Shown here: one piece after another, positions 1-9,218 of the stretch
Position numbering within the stretch: position 1 is the stretch's first letter
Layout of the letters: every line of letters starts with the position of its first letter
Assembly (NCBI GenBank): GCA_016125085.1
Contig: WGMM01000005.1
Span: 1-64,000, forward strand
Source: a bacterium
GTDB taxonomy: Bacteria > Planctomycetota > Planctomycetia > Isosphaerales > Isosphaeraceae
DNA length: 64,000 nt
Direction of reading: 5' to 3'
The notes under the pieces: generated by a model
Database searches by the model: none
Seen by the model: only the letters and a program-made list of their open reading frames with translations
What the model was told of the DNA's origin: nothing
Position numbers and translations under genes: made by a program

Positions 1-165
1 ATGTCGCGAGCAACCTCTTGCGATTCGCACCAAGATGGTCCCATGGGTCGAAAAGGTCGCCGGTTCGGTGATCGCGAATCGTAATCATGCGACCATCGTA
101 GCGCCAGCACGAAAATTCGCCAGACTTTTTGCCGCCCCGTCAAATCTCGTGTTCCAGGATTTCTG

Positions 166-1480
166 TCAAGCGGCGGCCTGCTGGATTCCGTCCACGAACT
201 TCTTGCCCTCCAAAAGCAGCGTGATCTGCTGATGGCCGTTGAGCCTCCGCCAGCGGCCCTAAGCCGACTGGCCCAGCTTGAACATCATCGCCAGGCTCGT
301 GCGGCGTGAGCCGCTGCCCTTCGTCCGGCGATGCCGCAGCCGGATCGTCGCGAACGCCGATTCGATCGGGTTCGTCGTCCGCAAGTGCTTCCAGTGCTCC
401 GCCGGGAAGTCGTAGAACGTCAAGAGCACGTCCTGGTCCTTCCCAGGCATTCGCACGCCGCCTGGTATTTCCGGCCATATTTCTCCAGGAAGGTTTCGAA
501 TGCCTTCTCCGCGGCCGCCCGCGTGTCCGACATCCAGATCTCGTGAATGTCCGCCTTTGCCTTCGGCTGCACGCTTTTCGGCAGTTTGTTCAGCACGTTG
601 GCCGTCTTGTGCACCTGTTCCGTTGCTCGCGTGTCTCCGGGAACACCTTCCGCAACGCCGCCCAAAAGCCCAGCGCGCCGTCGCCGATGGCCAGCAGCGG
701 CGCCGTCGTCATCCCACGGTCCTTCAGGTCGACCAGCACTTCGTACCAGCTCTGCTCGCTTTCCCGGAAGCCGTCTAACACGGCGATCAACTCTTTCGTT
801 CCCTCGGCCGTGGCACCCATCAGCACCAGAATGCATTGACGAGACGAGGCCTCGTCCTCCAGCCGCACATTGACGTAAATGCCGTCGGCCCAAAGATAAA
901 CGTAGCGTTCGCCGCTCAGGTCACGACGGCACCACCCGTCATATTCGGCCGACCATTGCTCCTTGAGCCGGACGATCGTGCTGGGGCTCAGCCCGCTCGC
1001 ATGCTCGCCGACAAGGGCCTTGAGAGCCTCGCCGAAGTCCTTGGTGGAGATGCCCTTGAGGTACAGCCACGGGATCAGCTCATCGACGCTGGGGCTGCGT
1101 CTCAGGTACGGCGGCAGGATCGATGGCGAGAACACGGCACGGCCCTCAGCGTCGGGCGATTTGTCGCGGACGCGAGGCTGGCTGACCTCGATTTTACCGG
1201 CCCCTGTGAGGATCGACCGAGCGGGCAGGCGGCCATTGCGGACGACGACGCGATTGCCGCGGGGGTCACGCTTTTCGGCATGAGCGGCGAGAAAGTCTTC
1301 GACTTCGGCCTCGATGGCGGCCTGGAGCATCTGCTGAGCCCCGTTGCGGATGATCAGATCAAGCTGACTGCGGAATTCGTCAGGATTCTGGAAGGCCAGA
1401 ACAGGCGACTGGCTGGAGTCGCTGGCAAGATTTTCGACGCTCGCTGGTTGCCCGGCCTGGAATTTCGTACTCTGACGCAT
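166..1480 (-). pseudogene. IS256-family (mutator-type) transposase, decayed
   Basis: DDE transposase of an IS256-type element, no longer intact. The first ~290 codons are open from the ATG at 1480 and carry the N-terminal and central part, including LWADGIYVNVRLE and LLAIGDGALGFW. Homology then moves to a second frame from about 630 (HKTANVLNKLPKSVQPKAKAD) and to a third from about 456 (DVLLTFYDFPAEHWKHLRTT, NPIESAFATIRLRHRRTKGS). After FKLGQSA an in-frame TAG at about 258 interrupts the last part, which continues as GRWRRLNGHQQITLLLEGKK to a TGA at 166-168. Two frameshifts plus one nonsense codon mean no full transposase can be made without recoding. I could not delimit the terminal inverted repeats. 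It lies next to the T6SS locus and may mark an old insertion boundary. Confidence 0.9.
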
Positions 1481-1644
1481 GGCGTATCCTCGTGCCCTCG
1501 TTGGGCCGCTGATGGAACATTGCTGTACCGACCAGCAGGATACGCCGCTTTTCTCTCATTCTCCAGAACACGACTTCTGACAATAGCTCGATGACTGATC
1601 AGAGTATTCATAGAAAAAACATGAGAATTGAGAAGAGAATTAAA

Positions 1645-1667
1645 CAGCCCTGTCTAAGGCTGGGATA
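1645..1667 (-). terminator. weak candidate terminator after the vgrG1 operon
   Basis: Reading the minus strand, CAGCC pairs with GGCTG across an 8-nt loop and is followed by TTTAATTC. It lies about 75 nt past the stop of the FHA-DUF4123 gene. The stem is only 5 bp, so this is tentative. Confidence 0.3.
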
Positions 1668-1739
1668 ATACCCCACTTACAGAATTGAGGCTTTCGCGTA
1701 ACTTCTATCACTTTATAACCAGCTTTTCGTAAATGTCTC

Positions 1740-2732
1740 TCAATTGGCAGGGGATATTTCGACTTCGGCATGAAAAAGCCGATCTTCGTAACGGCTCAGG
1801 CAACGAGCGGTATCTGGAGTATGAGGACCGGTTTCCATGACGATTCGGAAGTTTTCGGCAAGAATGGCTTCCCGCATCGATGGATCTTCGAGAGATGCAA
1901 AATACGCCAGAACTCGTGGATCGTAATACCTGCAAATCATTTTTTGCCCTTCCGGTCCCTCGACTATGATGAGGGAACGCAGATGGCTGGCCATCTCATG
2001 AAATGGTTTCGTCGAGATACAATAAATTCCCCAGGCTTTTCCCCAACCGAATTCGAGCAGGTTTTTGAGTAGCTCAGGACGTTTGGTGACATCCACTAAA
2101 AATGGCCCATAGGCTTTCCATCGTGAGGCAGTCAAGGAAGGTAGCAAAGAAACATAATTTCCGGGTGCGTATTTGGCGAGCAATCCAAGAATCGCCGCAT
2201 CTCTGGCAGAATCGAGCACTGCATAAACAGATTCGCCGAATGAATGCACTATTTTTCCCATATTTGACAGTTGACTTGGCAATTCATGAATGGCAATCGT
2301 GGCGATAAATTCGTCATGAGACGAATTCGCTCGGTTTGATGAACTCCCTGGAGCAAATGGGGCAGGTGGTCTTTGAGCGTGAGGATTTGACGATATGCCT
2401 TTGTCTGATGCAGCTTCTGAGATGACAGCCAGGTGGATTTTCGTGGAGCCTGCGGTCATCGTGGCATGCTCAGGCAGAGGCAACTTTCCTTCAAGGCGAA
2501 TGCCGTCGATCCAAGTCCCGACAGTACTCCCAAGATCCATCACATGGATCGATTGTCCATCGAACTCGATCCGAAGATGTCGGCGAGAAAGAGATGCATC
2601 CTGCAAAAGAACGATATCGCATTGACTATGACGGCCTATCGTGAGGTTGCATGGACTGTCGAAAGTAGCCACGAATGGCGAATTCAGGCCTCTCGGAATT
2701 TTGATAACAAGGCGTTTTTGTGTCGGTGGCAT
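1740..2732 (-). CDS. FHA domain protein fused to DUF4123-like T6SS adaptor
   Basis: 330 residues. Residues ~5-105 form a forkhead-associated domain: IGRHSQCDIVL, then LSRRHLRIEF and DLGSTVGTWIDG give the GR, S-RRH and N/T-G signatures of phosphothreonine-binding FHA folds. A Pro/Ser-rich linker (~110-145) leads to a C-terminal half typical of DUF4123 (YAVLDSARDAAILGLLAKY, ICRYYDPRVLAYF). DUF4123 proteins (Tap/TEC type) are chaperone-adaptors that load effectors onto VgrG. It is last in a minus-strand set vgrG-PAAR-FHA/DUF4123, which fits an adaptor role. FHA proteins such as Fha1/TagH regulate some T6SSs by threonine phosphorylation; combining both modules in one chain is unusual. No cognate effector follows it: the IS256 remnant lies downstream. 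Function is inferred from domains and position. Confidence 0.78.
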   Translation of the reverse strand: MPPTQKRLVIKIPRGLNSPFVATFDSPCNLTIGRHSQCDIVLLQDASLSRRHLRIEFDGQSIHVMDLGSTVGTWIDGIRLEGKLPLPEHATMTAGSTKIHLAVISEAASDKGISSNPHAQRPPAPFAPGSSSNRANSSHDEFIATIAIHELPSQLSNMGKIVHSFGESVYAVLDSARDAAILGLLAKYAPGNYVSLLPSLTASRWKAYGPFLVDVTKRPELLKNLLEFGWGKAWGIYCISTKPFHEMASHLRSLIIVEGPEGQKMICRYYDPRVLAYFASLEDPSMREAILAENFRIVMETGPHTPDTARCLSRYEDRLFHAEVEISPAN

Positions 2733-2864
2733 TTGAAGGTGCCTGTCTTTCCGAAATTCCTGAATGGCCTGTGGAAGATCGTATCCACTTGCGATTCGGA
2801 ATCATTTCGATGAGTTTTGCTGTCCGATCGTCTTTTTTTCGCTGGAAAGGGCTCCGAAAGGAAA

Positions 2865-3455
2865 TCATGAATATGGGCAATATTCGGCAAAAGGTTTCCC
2901 AGCCGCGGAAGCAGCCTGGAGAGCACCCCCCTGCCCTGACACCGTCGAATCACCGATCATCACAGTGGGGGCTCCTGATGTAATGGAGTTCGGTGGCCCC
3001 AGGGCTTCTATGATGGTGTCGCCCATGCGGCATGCAGGCATGCCATTGATCAGGACAGTAACACTTCCCGTAGTCACCATTCCAAGTGCATGAGGCGGCT
3101 CGGGGGTCGGCGGTGGTGGAGTTGTGCACATATGCTTGTCAGCATTCGGACCAGCGGATTGGAGGGCATTCGTCATGGCGAGAGCCGAGTCAATTTTCAG
3201 TTTCTTCTCAGCAGCGATCGCCGCAGGAGCGCCCGGAGTTCCAGAGGCAGCAAGGGAGGCGGCTTCCGCCGCCAAAATTAAAGCATCGTTCGTAGCCTTC
3301 AATGCCATGATTGCGGCGACAGCCGCTAATGGTATCCCCCGCCATGCCGGCTGAGTTTCGATGAAAACATCCATGCTTCCCACCCCTGGCCCCAAAGTCG
3401 GCGGAAAAGGGTGAGCAACGGAATCTCCCAAGCGTGCGGCTGGGCCTAGAGGCAT
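2865..3455 (-). CDS. PAAR-domain spike tip protein
   Basis: 196 residues. It begins MPLGPAARLGDSVAHPFPP, the usual PAAR N-terminus with a His for the zinc site, and later has GSVTVLINGMPACRMGDTI and SGAPTVMIGDSTV, the repeated glycine-bounded turns of the PAAR cone. An Ala-rich insertion (~45-105) interrupts the fold, as in longer PAAR variants. PAAR proteins cap the VgrG spike and can carry effectors. I chose the ATG at 3455 because AGGAG lies 9 nt upstream; a TTG at 3476 is also in frame. vgrG1 ends 45 nt upstream, so the two are probably co-transcribed. No separate toxin domain is visible at the C-terminus. Confidence 0.85.
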   Translation of the reverse strand: MPLGPAARLGDSVAHPFPPTLGPGVGSMDVFIETQPAWRGIPLAAVAAIMALKATNDALILAAEAASLAASGTPGAPAAIAAEKKLKIDSALAMTNALQSAGPNADKHMCTTPPPPTPEPPHALGMVTTGSVTVLINGMPACRMGDTIIEALGPPNSITSGAPTVMIGDSTVSGQGGALQAASAAGKPFAEYCPYS

Positions 3456-3500
3456 GATCGATCGCTCCTCTCTCAAGCGTGAAATGCAGCACCGATTGAG

Positions 3501-5630
3501 TTATGTCATTTTCGATTTCTTGCCCGATTTCGCATCGTCAGTTTGAGCCGGTTTCGCTTTCGCCGGCTTTTTCGGGCGTGCCGATTTCGTCTGTGTCGCC
3601 GGACTTCCTTTGCAGTTGATTTTGACCATCGTTCCCTCAATAGTGATCCCGTCAGGTCCGATCGAAATGAACCCTCCGGAACTTTTGATCAGAAGTGTCT
3701 GTCCCGATTCGACACAAAGCACCATCCCGGCCTTCATGTGAAGTTCCTGACCGGCTTCTGTATGAGCGAACGTCGCGACTTTTTCGTGCCGTTCGTTACC
3801 CACTGATATGTGCAGGTCAGACCCGGTCTCTATCAGCTGAGAACCGTCGATAAGCATCTCATAATTGTTGGGGCCTTTTCCTCCACCGACCCGCTGGACA
3901 ATGTTACCTTCGACTTGTTCCGTCCGGTCACCTTTGACGAGATTGTGCTCATTACGTTCGATTTCGCTTCGATAATCGTTTTTGACCCTCAGGTCCATAT
4001 CCTTTTGTGCATGCATGAAGACCTGTTCGGAGTCCTTCTGGTCGAAAAATCGTATTTCGTTGAACCCATCGCCTCCAAGTGAAGAATTCGTTTTGATACC
4101 TGAAACCAGATTGTCGTTTTTGTGTTTGTCGTCGGGACCTTCCCCGAGATAGTGCGGCATCTGTTCGGGATTGTAGACAGAACCGATGATCAGTGGACAA
4201 TCCGGATCCCCTTCCATAAACGTAACGACGACTTCCTGGCCTATCCGGGGCCAGAACGATGCGCCCCATCGATTTCCGGCAACCGGCTGCGCGACCCGTA
4301 TCCAGCAGCTCGTCGCTTTTTCCTCTTCACGGTCCCAGTGAAAGCGGACCTTGACTCTTCCGTATTTGTCCGTATGAACTTCCTGACCTCTGGGACCGAC
4401 TACGGTCGCGGTCTGGACTCCTTGAATCGTTGGACGTCGAGTCGAAGCTGGAGGTCGAAATGGCACCGAGATAGGTATGCACGAGAAGATACAGTCATGC
4501 GAGATCGTCGCGTCTTCGCCAGACATATAGTTCGCACCCATCGTCGCCCAGTGTTGTGCCGAAGTGATGAGATAGCCCCCTTCTACTCCGGAATCCTCGG
4601 ATGAGTTCGACCGAAGTTGGAATTTATGCCCAGGGACGATTTGCCGAAGACTGCCGGCCGCTTCGGTCCGAACAGAAGAAGTTACGGCTCGCTCAGCAAG
4701 AATGGATGCGGACTTCTCGTTCGATGTATAGATTTTGTTCAGCCTGTCTGGCTGTTCTCCTCCTGAAGAATTGATACCGTCGAACATCCGGGCGTAACCG
4801 CCAGGCCAATCGTAAACTTCCAGCCAATCAGGATTGACCGTAAGAAGATTATGGGTGACCTTGCCGAACTTGACCTCGGAATTCAATTTTTTTTCGGCTT
4901 CGAGATTTTGTCCGGGTTTCTCGAAATTATGATCCCAAAGCCGGAAGTTCGTGGATGCGACACTCTGGGCCTTTTGCCATTGGAGCAGGAAATTCTCTCC
5001 CTGTCCAGGCGTTTCGGAAGGCGAATAGGTGATGACGTTACCGAAGGGGACCTGGGGATGCGTCTCCGGAGAGTCCCCCAACACAAGATCATCACCTTTT
5101 TCGGAATGCCGAAAGAAAAAATAGATTCCTTCCTCTTCCATGAGCCTCGCTGCGAAATCCCAATCCGACTCGCGGTATTGGACACAGTAGTTCCGCTTCT
5201 CGTATTGCTTCTTGAGTTCGAACTCGACTGACCCAATGTCACGGAAGACCGTTCCGAGAATTTCTTTGACACTCTTGTCCTGAAAAATGCGGCTACGGAA
5301 CCTAAGGGTCAGAAACCATACTTCTGGCACAACTTCGACATCATATTTCCGAAACTTCAAATTCCCGGCATTCTCAATGACTTCGCGGACAATTCCGCAA
5401 AAATGGCGTTTTTTCCCGTCTGGCGTAAGCAGTTCCGCCTTGATCCTCGTGCCTACGAGCTGGTCCATCGCTACTTTCTTGGACTTTTCCACGATCGCCG
5501 TGAAGCGAAAGCGGAAAAGTTGCGAGAGTCCTTCCTGAGAGGCAAGCCCGACAAGCAGCATGACATCGTCGCCCAGGCACGTATCGACTTTGAGGATCCT
5601 TTTCGCCTGAACGAAATCGCCAGTAGACAT
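3501..5630 (-). CDS. vgrG: type VI secretion spike protein VgrG (copy 1)
   Basis: 709 residues. The N-terminal two thirds match the gp27/gp44-like part of VgrG (FRFRFTAIVEKSKKV, FCGIVREVIEN, YRESDWDFAARLMEEEGIYF), followed by the gp5 OB-fold (GRVKVRFHWDREEE, CWIRVAQPVAGNRWG, WPRIGQEVVVTFMEGDPDCP) and a beta-helical needle (VEGNIVQRVGGG to GGFISIGPDGITIEG). It ends in a Lys/Ala/Pro-rich basic tail of ~35 residues rather than an enzymatic extension, so it is likely a structural spike that recruits cargo through PAAR or the DUF4123 protein. It heads a minus-strand operon divergent from tssB. Parts are closely similar to the second VgrG, with YRE(S/T)DWDFA-RLMEEEGI in both. Confidence 0.95.
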   Translation of the reverse strand: MSTGDFVQAKRILKVDTCLGDDVMLLVGLASQEGLSQLFRFRFTAIVEKSKKVAMDQLVGTRIKAELLTPDGKKRHFCGIVREVIENAGNLKFRKYDVEVVPEVWFLTLRFRSRIFQDKSVKEILGTVFRDIGSVEFELKKQYEKRNYCVQYRESDWDFAARLMEEEGIYFFFRHSEKGDDLVLGDSPETHPQVPFGNVITYSPSETPGQGENFLLQWQKAQSVASTNFRLWDHNFEKPGQNLEAEKKLNSEVKFGKVTHNLLTVNPDWLEVYDWPGGYARMFDGINSSGGEQPDRLNKIYTSNEKSASILAERAVTSSVRTEAAGSLRQIVPGHKFQLRSNSSEDSGVEGGYLITSAQHWATMGANYMSGEDATISHDCIFSCIPISVPFRPPASTRRPTIQGVQTATVVGPRGQEVHTDKYGRVKVRFHWDREEEKATSCWIRVAQPVAGNRWGASFWPRIGQEVVVTFMEGDPDCPLIIGSVYNPEQMPHYLGEGPDDKHKNDNLVSGIKTNSSLGGDGFNEIRFFDQKDSEQVFMHAQKDMDLRVKNDYRSEIERNEHNLVKGDRTEQVEGNIVQRVGGGKGPNNYEMLIDGSQLIETGSDLHISVGNERHEKVATFAHTEAGQELHMKAGMVLCVESGQTLLIKSSGGFISIGPDGITIEGTMVKINCKGSPATQTKSARPKKPAKAKPAQTDDAKSGKKSKMT

Positions 5631-6171
5631 GTCGGAAACCTCATACAGAAACCAAAGCCATGAACGATCGGCAACGGGTGATACGATCGGATATCTTGCT
5701 TCTCACGCGTATCGCAAGTTCAGCTCGAATCGTACAGGATCGAACCGCCGCAATCAACGAAGTCGTTGAGCGTCGGATTCCTCTGATTCGGCAGTATTGA
5801 CGAATGTCGGTGTTCCTGGGTATCGAGCGCAATTCGCTACTTTTTCGTCGGGCCGAAGATTTTTTGGATCAGGAATGCAAGTCGGAGTGGCTTGATTCGT
5901 CGTCCTGATGAGGGGCTCGGGACAACCGCGAAGTTCCGGAAAATTTCCGGTGTCTGGTTATAGCACTCGCAGAAGGTACACGCTATGCTGAAATCATTCT
6001 TGAGCGATTCTGATCTCGAAGCTCGACACCTGCTACTGCAAGAAGATAAGTGGAAAGATTCGGTCGCCCTCGAATTCCGGTATTCAGCGAGCCCATTGCG
6101 CCGCTGAAATGATCGCTTCGATTGAGAGTTGGTACGACGATTAGCGAAAAGACAGAAAGCGAGGTTTCGCC
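5631..6171. promoter_or_regulatory. divergent intergenic region between vgrG1 and tssB
   Basis: 541 bases with no convincing gene. It must hold the promoters for the minus-strand vgrG operon and the plus-strand tss operon. TTGACG (5797) with TATCGA 18 nt downstream is a possible sigma70-like pair for the plus strand, but it lies ~350 nt before tssB. I saw no clear sigma54 GG-N10-GC element. Confidence 0.4.
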
Positions 6172-6801
6172 ATGGCTCGTGGACTGAATAGAGGTACCCA
6201 GCACAAATTGACTCGTGTTCGGCCACCACGTGTCAGAATGACGACCGACGTCGAGACGCGGGATTCTGAAGAAGCTAAAGAGCTGCTTTGCAATATCGCC
6301 GTCACAGCGAATCTGACAGGTAAAATTAATGAAGAAGACCCGATCAAAGACTACAGAGATCGAAGGTTCGAGGAAATCGACAAGGAGAACTTCGGAGCCA
6401 TCTTCGCAAGATGTAAGCCTCGTGTTCAAATGCAGGTCCCGGACCGGATCAGCCGCGGCCCTGATGGCAAACCGGTAGCTGGTCAGTCTCTCGGCGTCAC
6501 GATAGATTTTAAGACGTACGAAGATTTCGAGCCGGCACGTGTTGCCGAAAAGGTCCCGGCACTTCAGAAGCTTCTGGAAGCCAGAAAGGCACTTGAGGCC
6601 GCCAAAACCTATATCGGGGTCAATGGAGGCCTGGAAAGAACGATGCGGAAGTCTATGAGCCTGCTCGATGAAATGATCGCTGCTCGGACGGTCTCACCAA
6701 ATGCCGCTATTTCCGGGCCAGGTTCTTCGTCATCTGAGGCTTCCGCGACTCCAGACGATTCGAACCAAACGCCACCCGCTCCTGAACAATCCGATCGATA
6801 A
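6172..6801 (+). CDS. tssB: T6SS sheath small subunit TssB
   Basis: 209 residues. TssB (VipA) pairs with TssC to build the contractile sheath. The core is recognisable: RPPRVRMTTDVET, then an IAVTANLTG stretch, DRRFEEIDKENF, and the conserved DFKTYEDFEPARVAEKVPAL followed by a LEARKALEAAK helix. A Ser/Pro-rich tail after ~180 is longer than in most TssB proteins. First gene of the plus-strand tss operon, 27 bases before tssC. Start at 6172 is preceded by AAAGCGAGG. Confidence 0.95.
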   Translation: MARGLNRGTQHKLTRVRPPRVRMTTDVETRDSEEAKELLCNIAVTANLTGKINEEDPIKDYRDRRFEEIDKENFGAIFARCKPRVQMQVPDRISRGPDGKPVAGQSLGVTIDFKTYEDFEPARVAEKVPALQKLLEARKALEAAKTYIGVNGGLERTMRKSMSLLDEMIAARTVSPNAAISGPGSSSSEASATPDDSNQTPPAPEQSDR

Positions 6802-6828
6802 CGAATCTTCCAAAGGAGTTAAGTAAAC

Positions 6829-8361
6829 ATGAGCACCGATTCGACAGCTCCGCTGACCGCACAAGGCACTGCCAATTCGTCAGTAGTCATACGAGAGCAA
6901 TCACCCGAACTTGACAAGCTCGTACGAGACACGCTCGAGAATGTCGCAACACAGGTCCGTGGCAATTCGGAAGAGAAGATATACGTCACAGGTCTGATGG
7001 AACAGGTCCTGAACGGAATTATGGAAGGCCAGATCCGCATCAGCGACGACCTTATCACTTCGATCGACGAGGAAATCGCCAGGCTGGATCGCTTGATGAG
7101 CGATCAACTGGCCGAGATCATGCATCATGATGAGTTCCAGAAATTGGAAGCTTCATGGAGCGGATTGCATCACATGGTGCAAACGGCCGAAACCGGCACA
7201 ATGCTCAAGATCAAAGTTCTGAATGCATCGAAACGAGAACTCTCCGATGACCTGAAACGTGCTAAGGATTTCGACCAGAGTCAGTTTTTCCTGAAAATCT
7301 ACGGGGATGAGTATGACAAGCTAGGTGGCGATCCATATTCCGTCATCATTGGTGATTACCAGTTCGACGTGAAGAATTCTCAGGAAGTCGACTTCCTTCA
7401 GAAGATCGCGAGCGTAGCTTCCGCAGCTCACGCCCCATTCATCGCTGCTGCTTCGCCCAGCAGCTTCGGTCTCGAAAGTTTCTCGGAACTGAACGAGATC
7501 TACGATCTGGCAAGCGTTTTCGACCATCGCAGGAATCCTTTTTACACTAGATGGAACTCGTTTCGAGAGTCGGTCGATTCCCGCTATGTCGCCTTGACGG
7601 TTCCGGGCTATCTTGGCCGGTTGCCGTACGGTAAAGGCGACTGCGAAGCGATCATTCCTGAATTCGCGTTCGACGAAAAAGTCGACGGAACGACTCACGA
7701 AGACTATCTGTGGGTCAATTCAGCTTACCTGCTAGGCGAAAAGGTAGCAGAGGCTTTCGTAGACACCGGCTGGTATGCCGCCATAGCAGGGGTGGAAAAT
7801 GGTGGGCTTGCCGAAAACTTGCCTGTGCATGTCGTCAAGACTGCGGAAGGCGACGCGGCGACCAAGTGCCCGATCGAAGTGAGTATCGGCGAACGTCGCG
7901 AAAACGAACTCGCTCAACTCGGATTCGTTCCTGTCGTACATTACAAGAACACGGATCGTGCCGTATTCATGAGTGTTCAGAGCTGTCAGAAACCGAAAGT
8001 ATACGCCAGCAACGAGGCGACCGCGAGTGCGGAACTGACGGCGAATCTGTCATACCTTCTGATCGTCAGCCGGATCGCACACTACATTCACGCGATCTGT
8101 CGTGACAAAATCATGGCTTACAAGAGTAAGGAGGATATGCAGAAGCTCCTGCACAACTGGCTGCATATGTATGTGGTCGAAGACCCGGGTGGCGAGGAAC
8201 AGAAGCGGAAATATCCTCTAAAATCTGCGCAGGTCGAGGTAGAAGAAGATCCGGCTCGACCTGGTTGTTATCGAGCGGTCGCACATATCGTACCGCATAT
8301 CGTACTCAAAGAAATCAGCGTCAGCCTGCGACTGGTCGCGAACCTTCCCGACAAGGGATGA
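6829..8361 (+). CDS. tssC: T6SS sheath large subunit TssC
   Basis: 510 residues, the usual TssC (VipB) length. Seen motifs: LMSDQLAEIMHHDEFQKLEA, SWSGLHHMVQ, SVIIGDYQFD, HAPFIAAASPSSFGLESF, VALTVPGYLGRLPYG, ENGGLAENLPVH, LGFVPVVHYKNTDRAVFMS. With TssB it forms the sheath whose contraction drives the Hcp-VgrG needle. AAAGGAG lies upstream of the ATG at 6829. A ~220-base gap with a hairpin separates it from hcp. Confidence 0.97.
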   Translation: MSTDSTAPLTAQGTANSSVVIREQSPELDKLVRDTLENVATQVRGNSEEKIYVTGLMEQVLNGIMEGQIRISDDLITSIDEEIARLDRLMSDQLAEIMHHDEFQKLEASWSGLHHMVQTAETGTMLKIKVLNASKRELSDDLKRAKDFDQSQFFLKIYGDEYDKLGGDPYSVIIGDYQFDVKNSQEVDFLQKIASVASAAHAPFIAAASPSSFGLESFSELNEIYDLASVFDHRRNPFYTRWNSFRESVDSRYVALTVPGYLGRLPYGKGDCEAIIPEFAFDEKVDGTTHEDYLWVNSAYLLGEKVAEAFVDTGWYAAIAGVENGGLAENLPVHVVKTAEGDAATKCPIEVSIGERRENELAQLGFVPVVHYKNTDRAVFMSVQSCQKPKVYASNEATASAELTANLSYLLIVSRIAHYIHAICRDKIMAYKSKEDMQKLLHNWLHMYVVEDPGGEEQKRKYPLKSAQVEVEEDPARPGCYRAVAHIVPHIVLKEISVSLRLVANLPDKG

Positions 8362-8520
8362 TTCGTGGGCATCTGCGATCTGACCAAGGCGGGCGAACCT
8401 TAACCGCCTGACAGTAGAAACGTTCGATCACGACCCGGCTCGAGATCGGACGGATCGGTGCCGGGAGTGATTCGGTATCGGTTTCCGTCACGGAGCAATG
8501 GAGAGTTGTGCGTTGGTCAT

Positions 8521-8537
8521 CCCGGCACGGTGCCGGG
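8521..8537 (+). other. inverted repeat in the hcp leader
   Basis: CCCGGCACGGTGCCGGG is a near-perfect palindrome (CCCGGC/GCCGGG with a 5-nt centre) lying 43 nt before the hcp start codon. No T-run follows, so it is more likely a 5' leader stem or processing site that separates hcp from the tssBC message than a terminator. The role is inferred. Confidence 0.45.
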
Positions 8538-8580
8538 AAGATCTTTGCTGTTAGCGAATTGAGATTGAAGGAGATTTGCG

Positions 8581-9066
8581 ATGCCAGCCACGATGTTTCT
8601 GGAAATCGACGGGATCAAGGGCGAATCCACGGATTCGAAGCACAAGGACAAGATCGACATTCTCGATTACTTCTGGAGCGAGAGCCAAAGGGGCGACTGG
8701 GGGCAGTCCGGCAAAGGCTGCGTAGCGAGCATGGTTACGATGCAGGAAATCACGTTCAACTTCGAAATGTGCAAAGCATCGCCAAAGCTCATGGAATACT
8801 GCGCAACAGGCAAGATTGCTTCGAAGGCGACTTTCACAGCCCGGAAGGCCGGTGGCGACCAGCCGATCGACTTTCTGACGGTCAAGATGGAAAATGTCCT
8901 GGTTTCGTCCTACTCGACACGAGGAGTCAACGACGCGAAGCCGATCGATACCATCACGCTTCGGTTCGACTCAATCGTCATCGAATACACTTCCACGGAT
9001 AAGGACAAAGCCGGCGGCAAGGAAATTGGCGGGTACAGCCTCAAGGAGAGCAAGAAGAAGGCTTGA
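8581..9066 (+). CDS. hcp: T6SS needle tube protein Hcp (TssD)
   Basis: 161 residues, standard for Hcp. Starts MPATMFLEIDGIKGES and shows the beta-barrel strands typical of the family (VTMQEITFNFEMCKASPKLM, DFLTVKMENVLVSSYS, DTITLRFDSIVIEYTS). Hexamer rings stack into the inner tube and chaperone some effectors. A strong GAAGGAG sits 8 nt before ATG. It is flanked by a stem-loop on each side, consistent with separate processing and high expression of the tube protein. Confidence 0.96.
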   Translation: MPATMFLEIDGIKGESTDSKHKDKIDILDYFWSESQRGDWGQSGKGCVASMVTMQEITFNFEMCKASPKLMEYCATGKIASKATFTARKAGGDQPIDFLTVKMENVLVSSYSTRGVNDAKPIDTITLRFDSIVIEYTSTDKDKAGGKEIGGYSLKESKKKA

Positions 9067-9092
9067 ATCGGAAACTTTTCAACGCCGAATAC

Positions 9093-9126
9093 AGGGCGGG
9101 GTGATCTTTTCGACCACTCCCGCCCT
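9093..9126 (+). other. stable stem-loop downstream of hcp
   Basis: AGGGCGGG (9093-9100) pairs exactly with CCCGCCCT (9119-9126); GTG/CAC can extend the stem past a bulged T. It starts 26 nt after the hcp stop. There is no T-run, so it is more likely an mRNA-stabilising end or attenuator that sets the hcp:tssE ratio than a full terminator. Confidence 0.55.
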
Positions 9127-9218
9127 GATGCATACTTCGACAGCGTTCAGCCGAACTACGATCTGATGAATCGTGAACGTCCGTGACGAACTGATTAGAG
9201 ATGTCTCCGAGGAGTTTT

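Noticed and set aside
836..1594. 252-codon plus-strand ORF over the transposase
   Set aside because: Antisense shadow of the transposase; no domain of its own.
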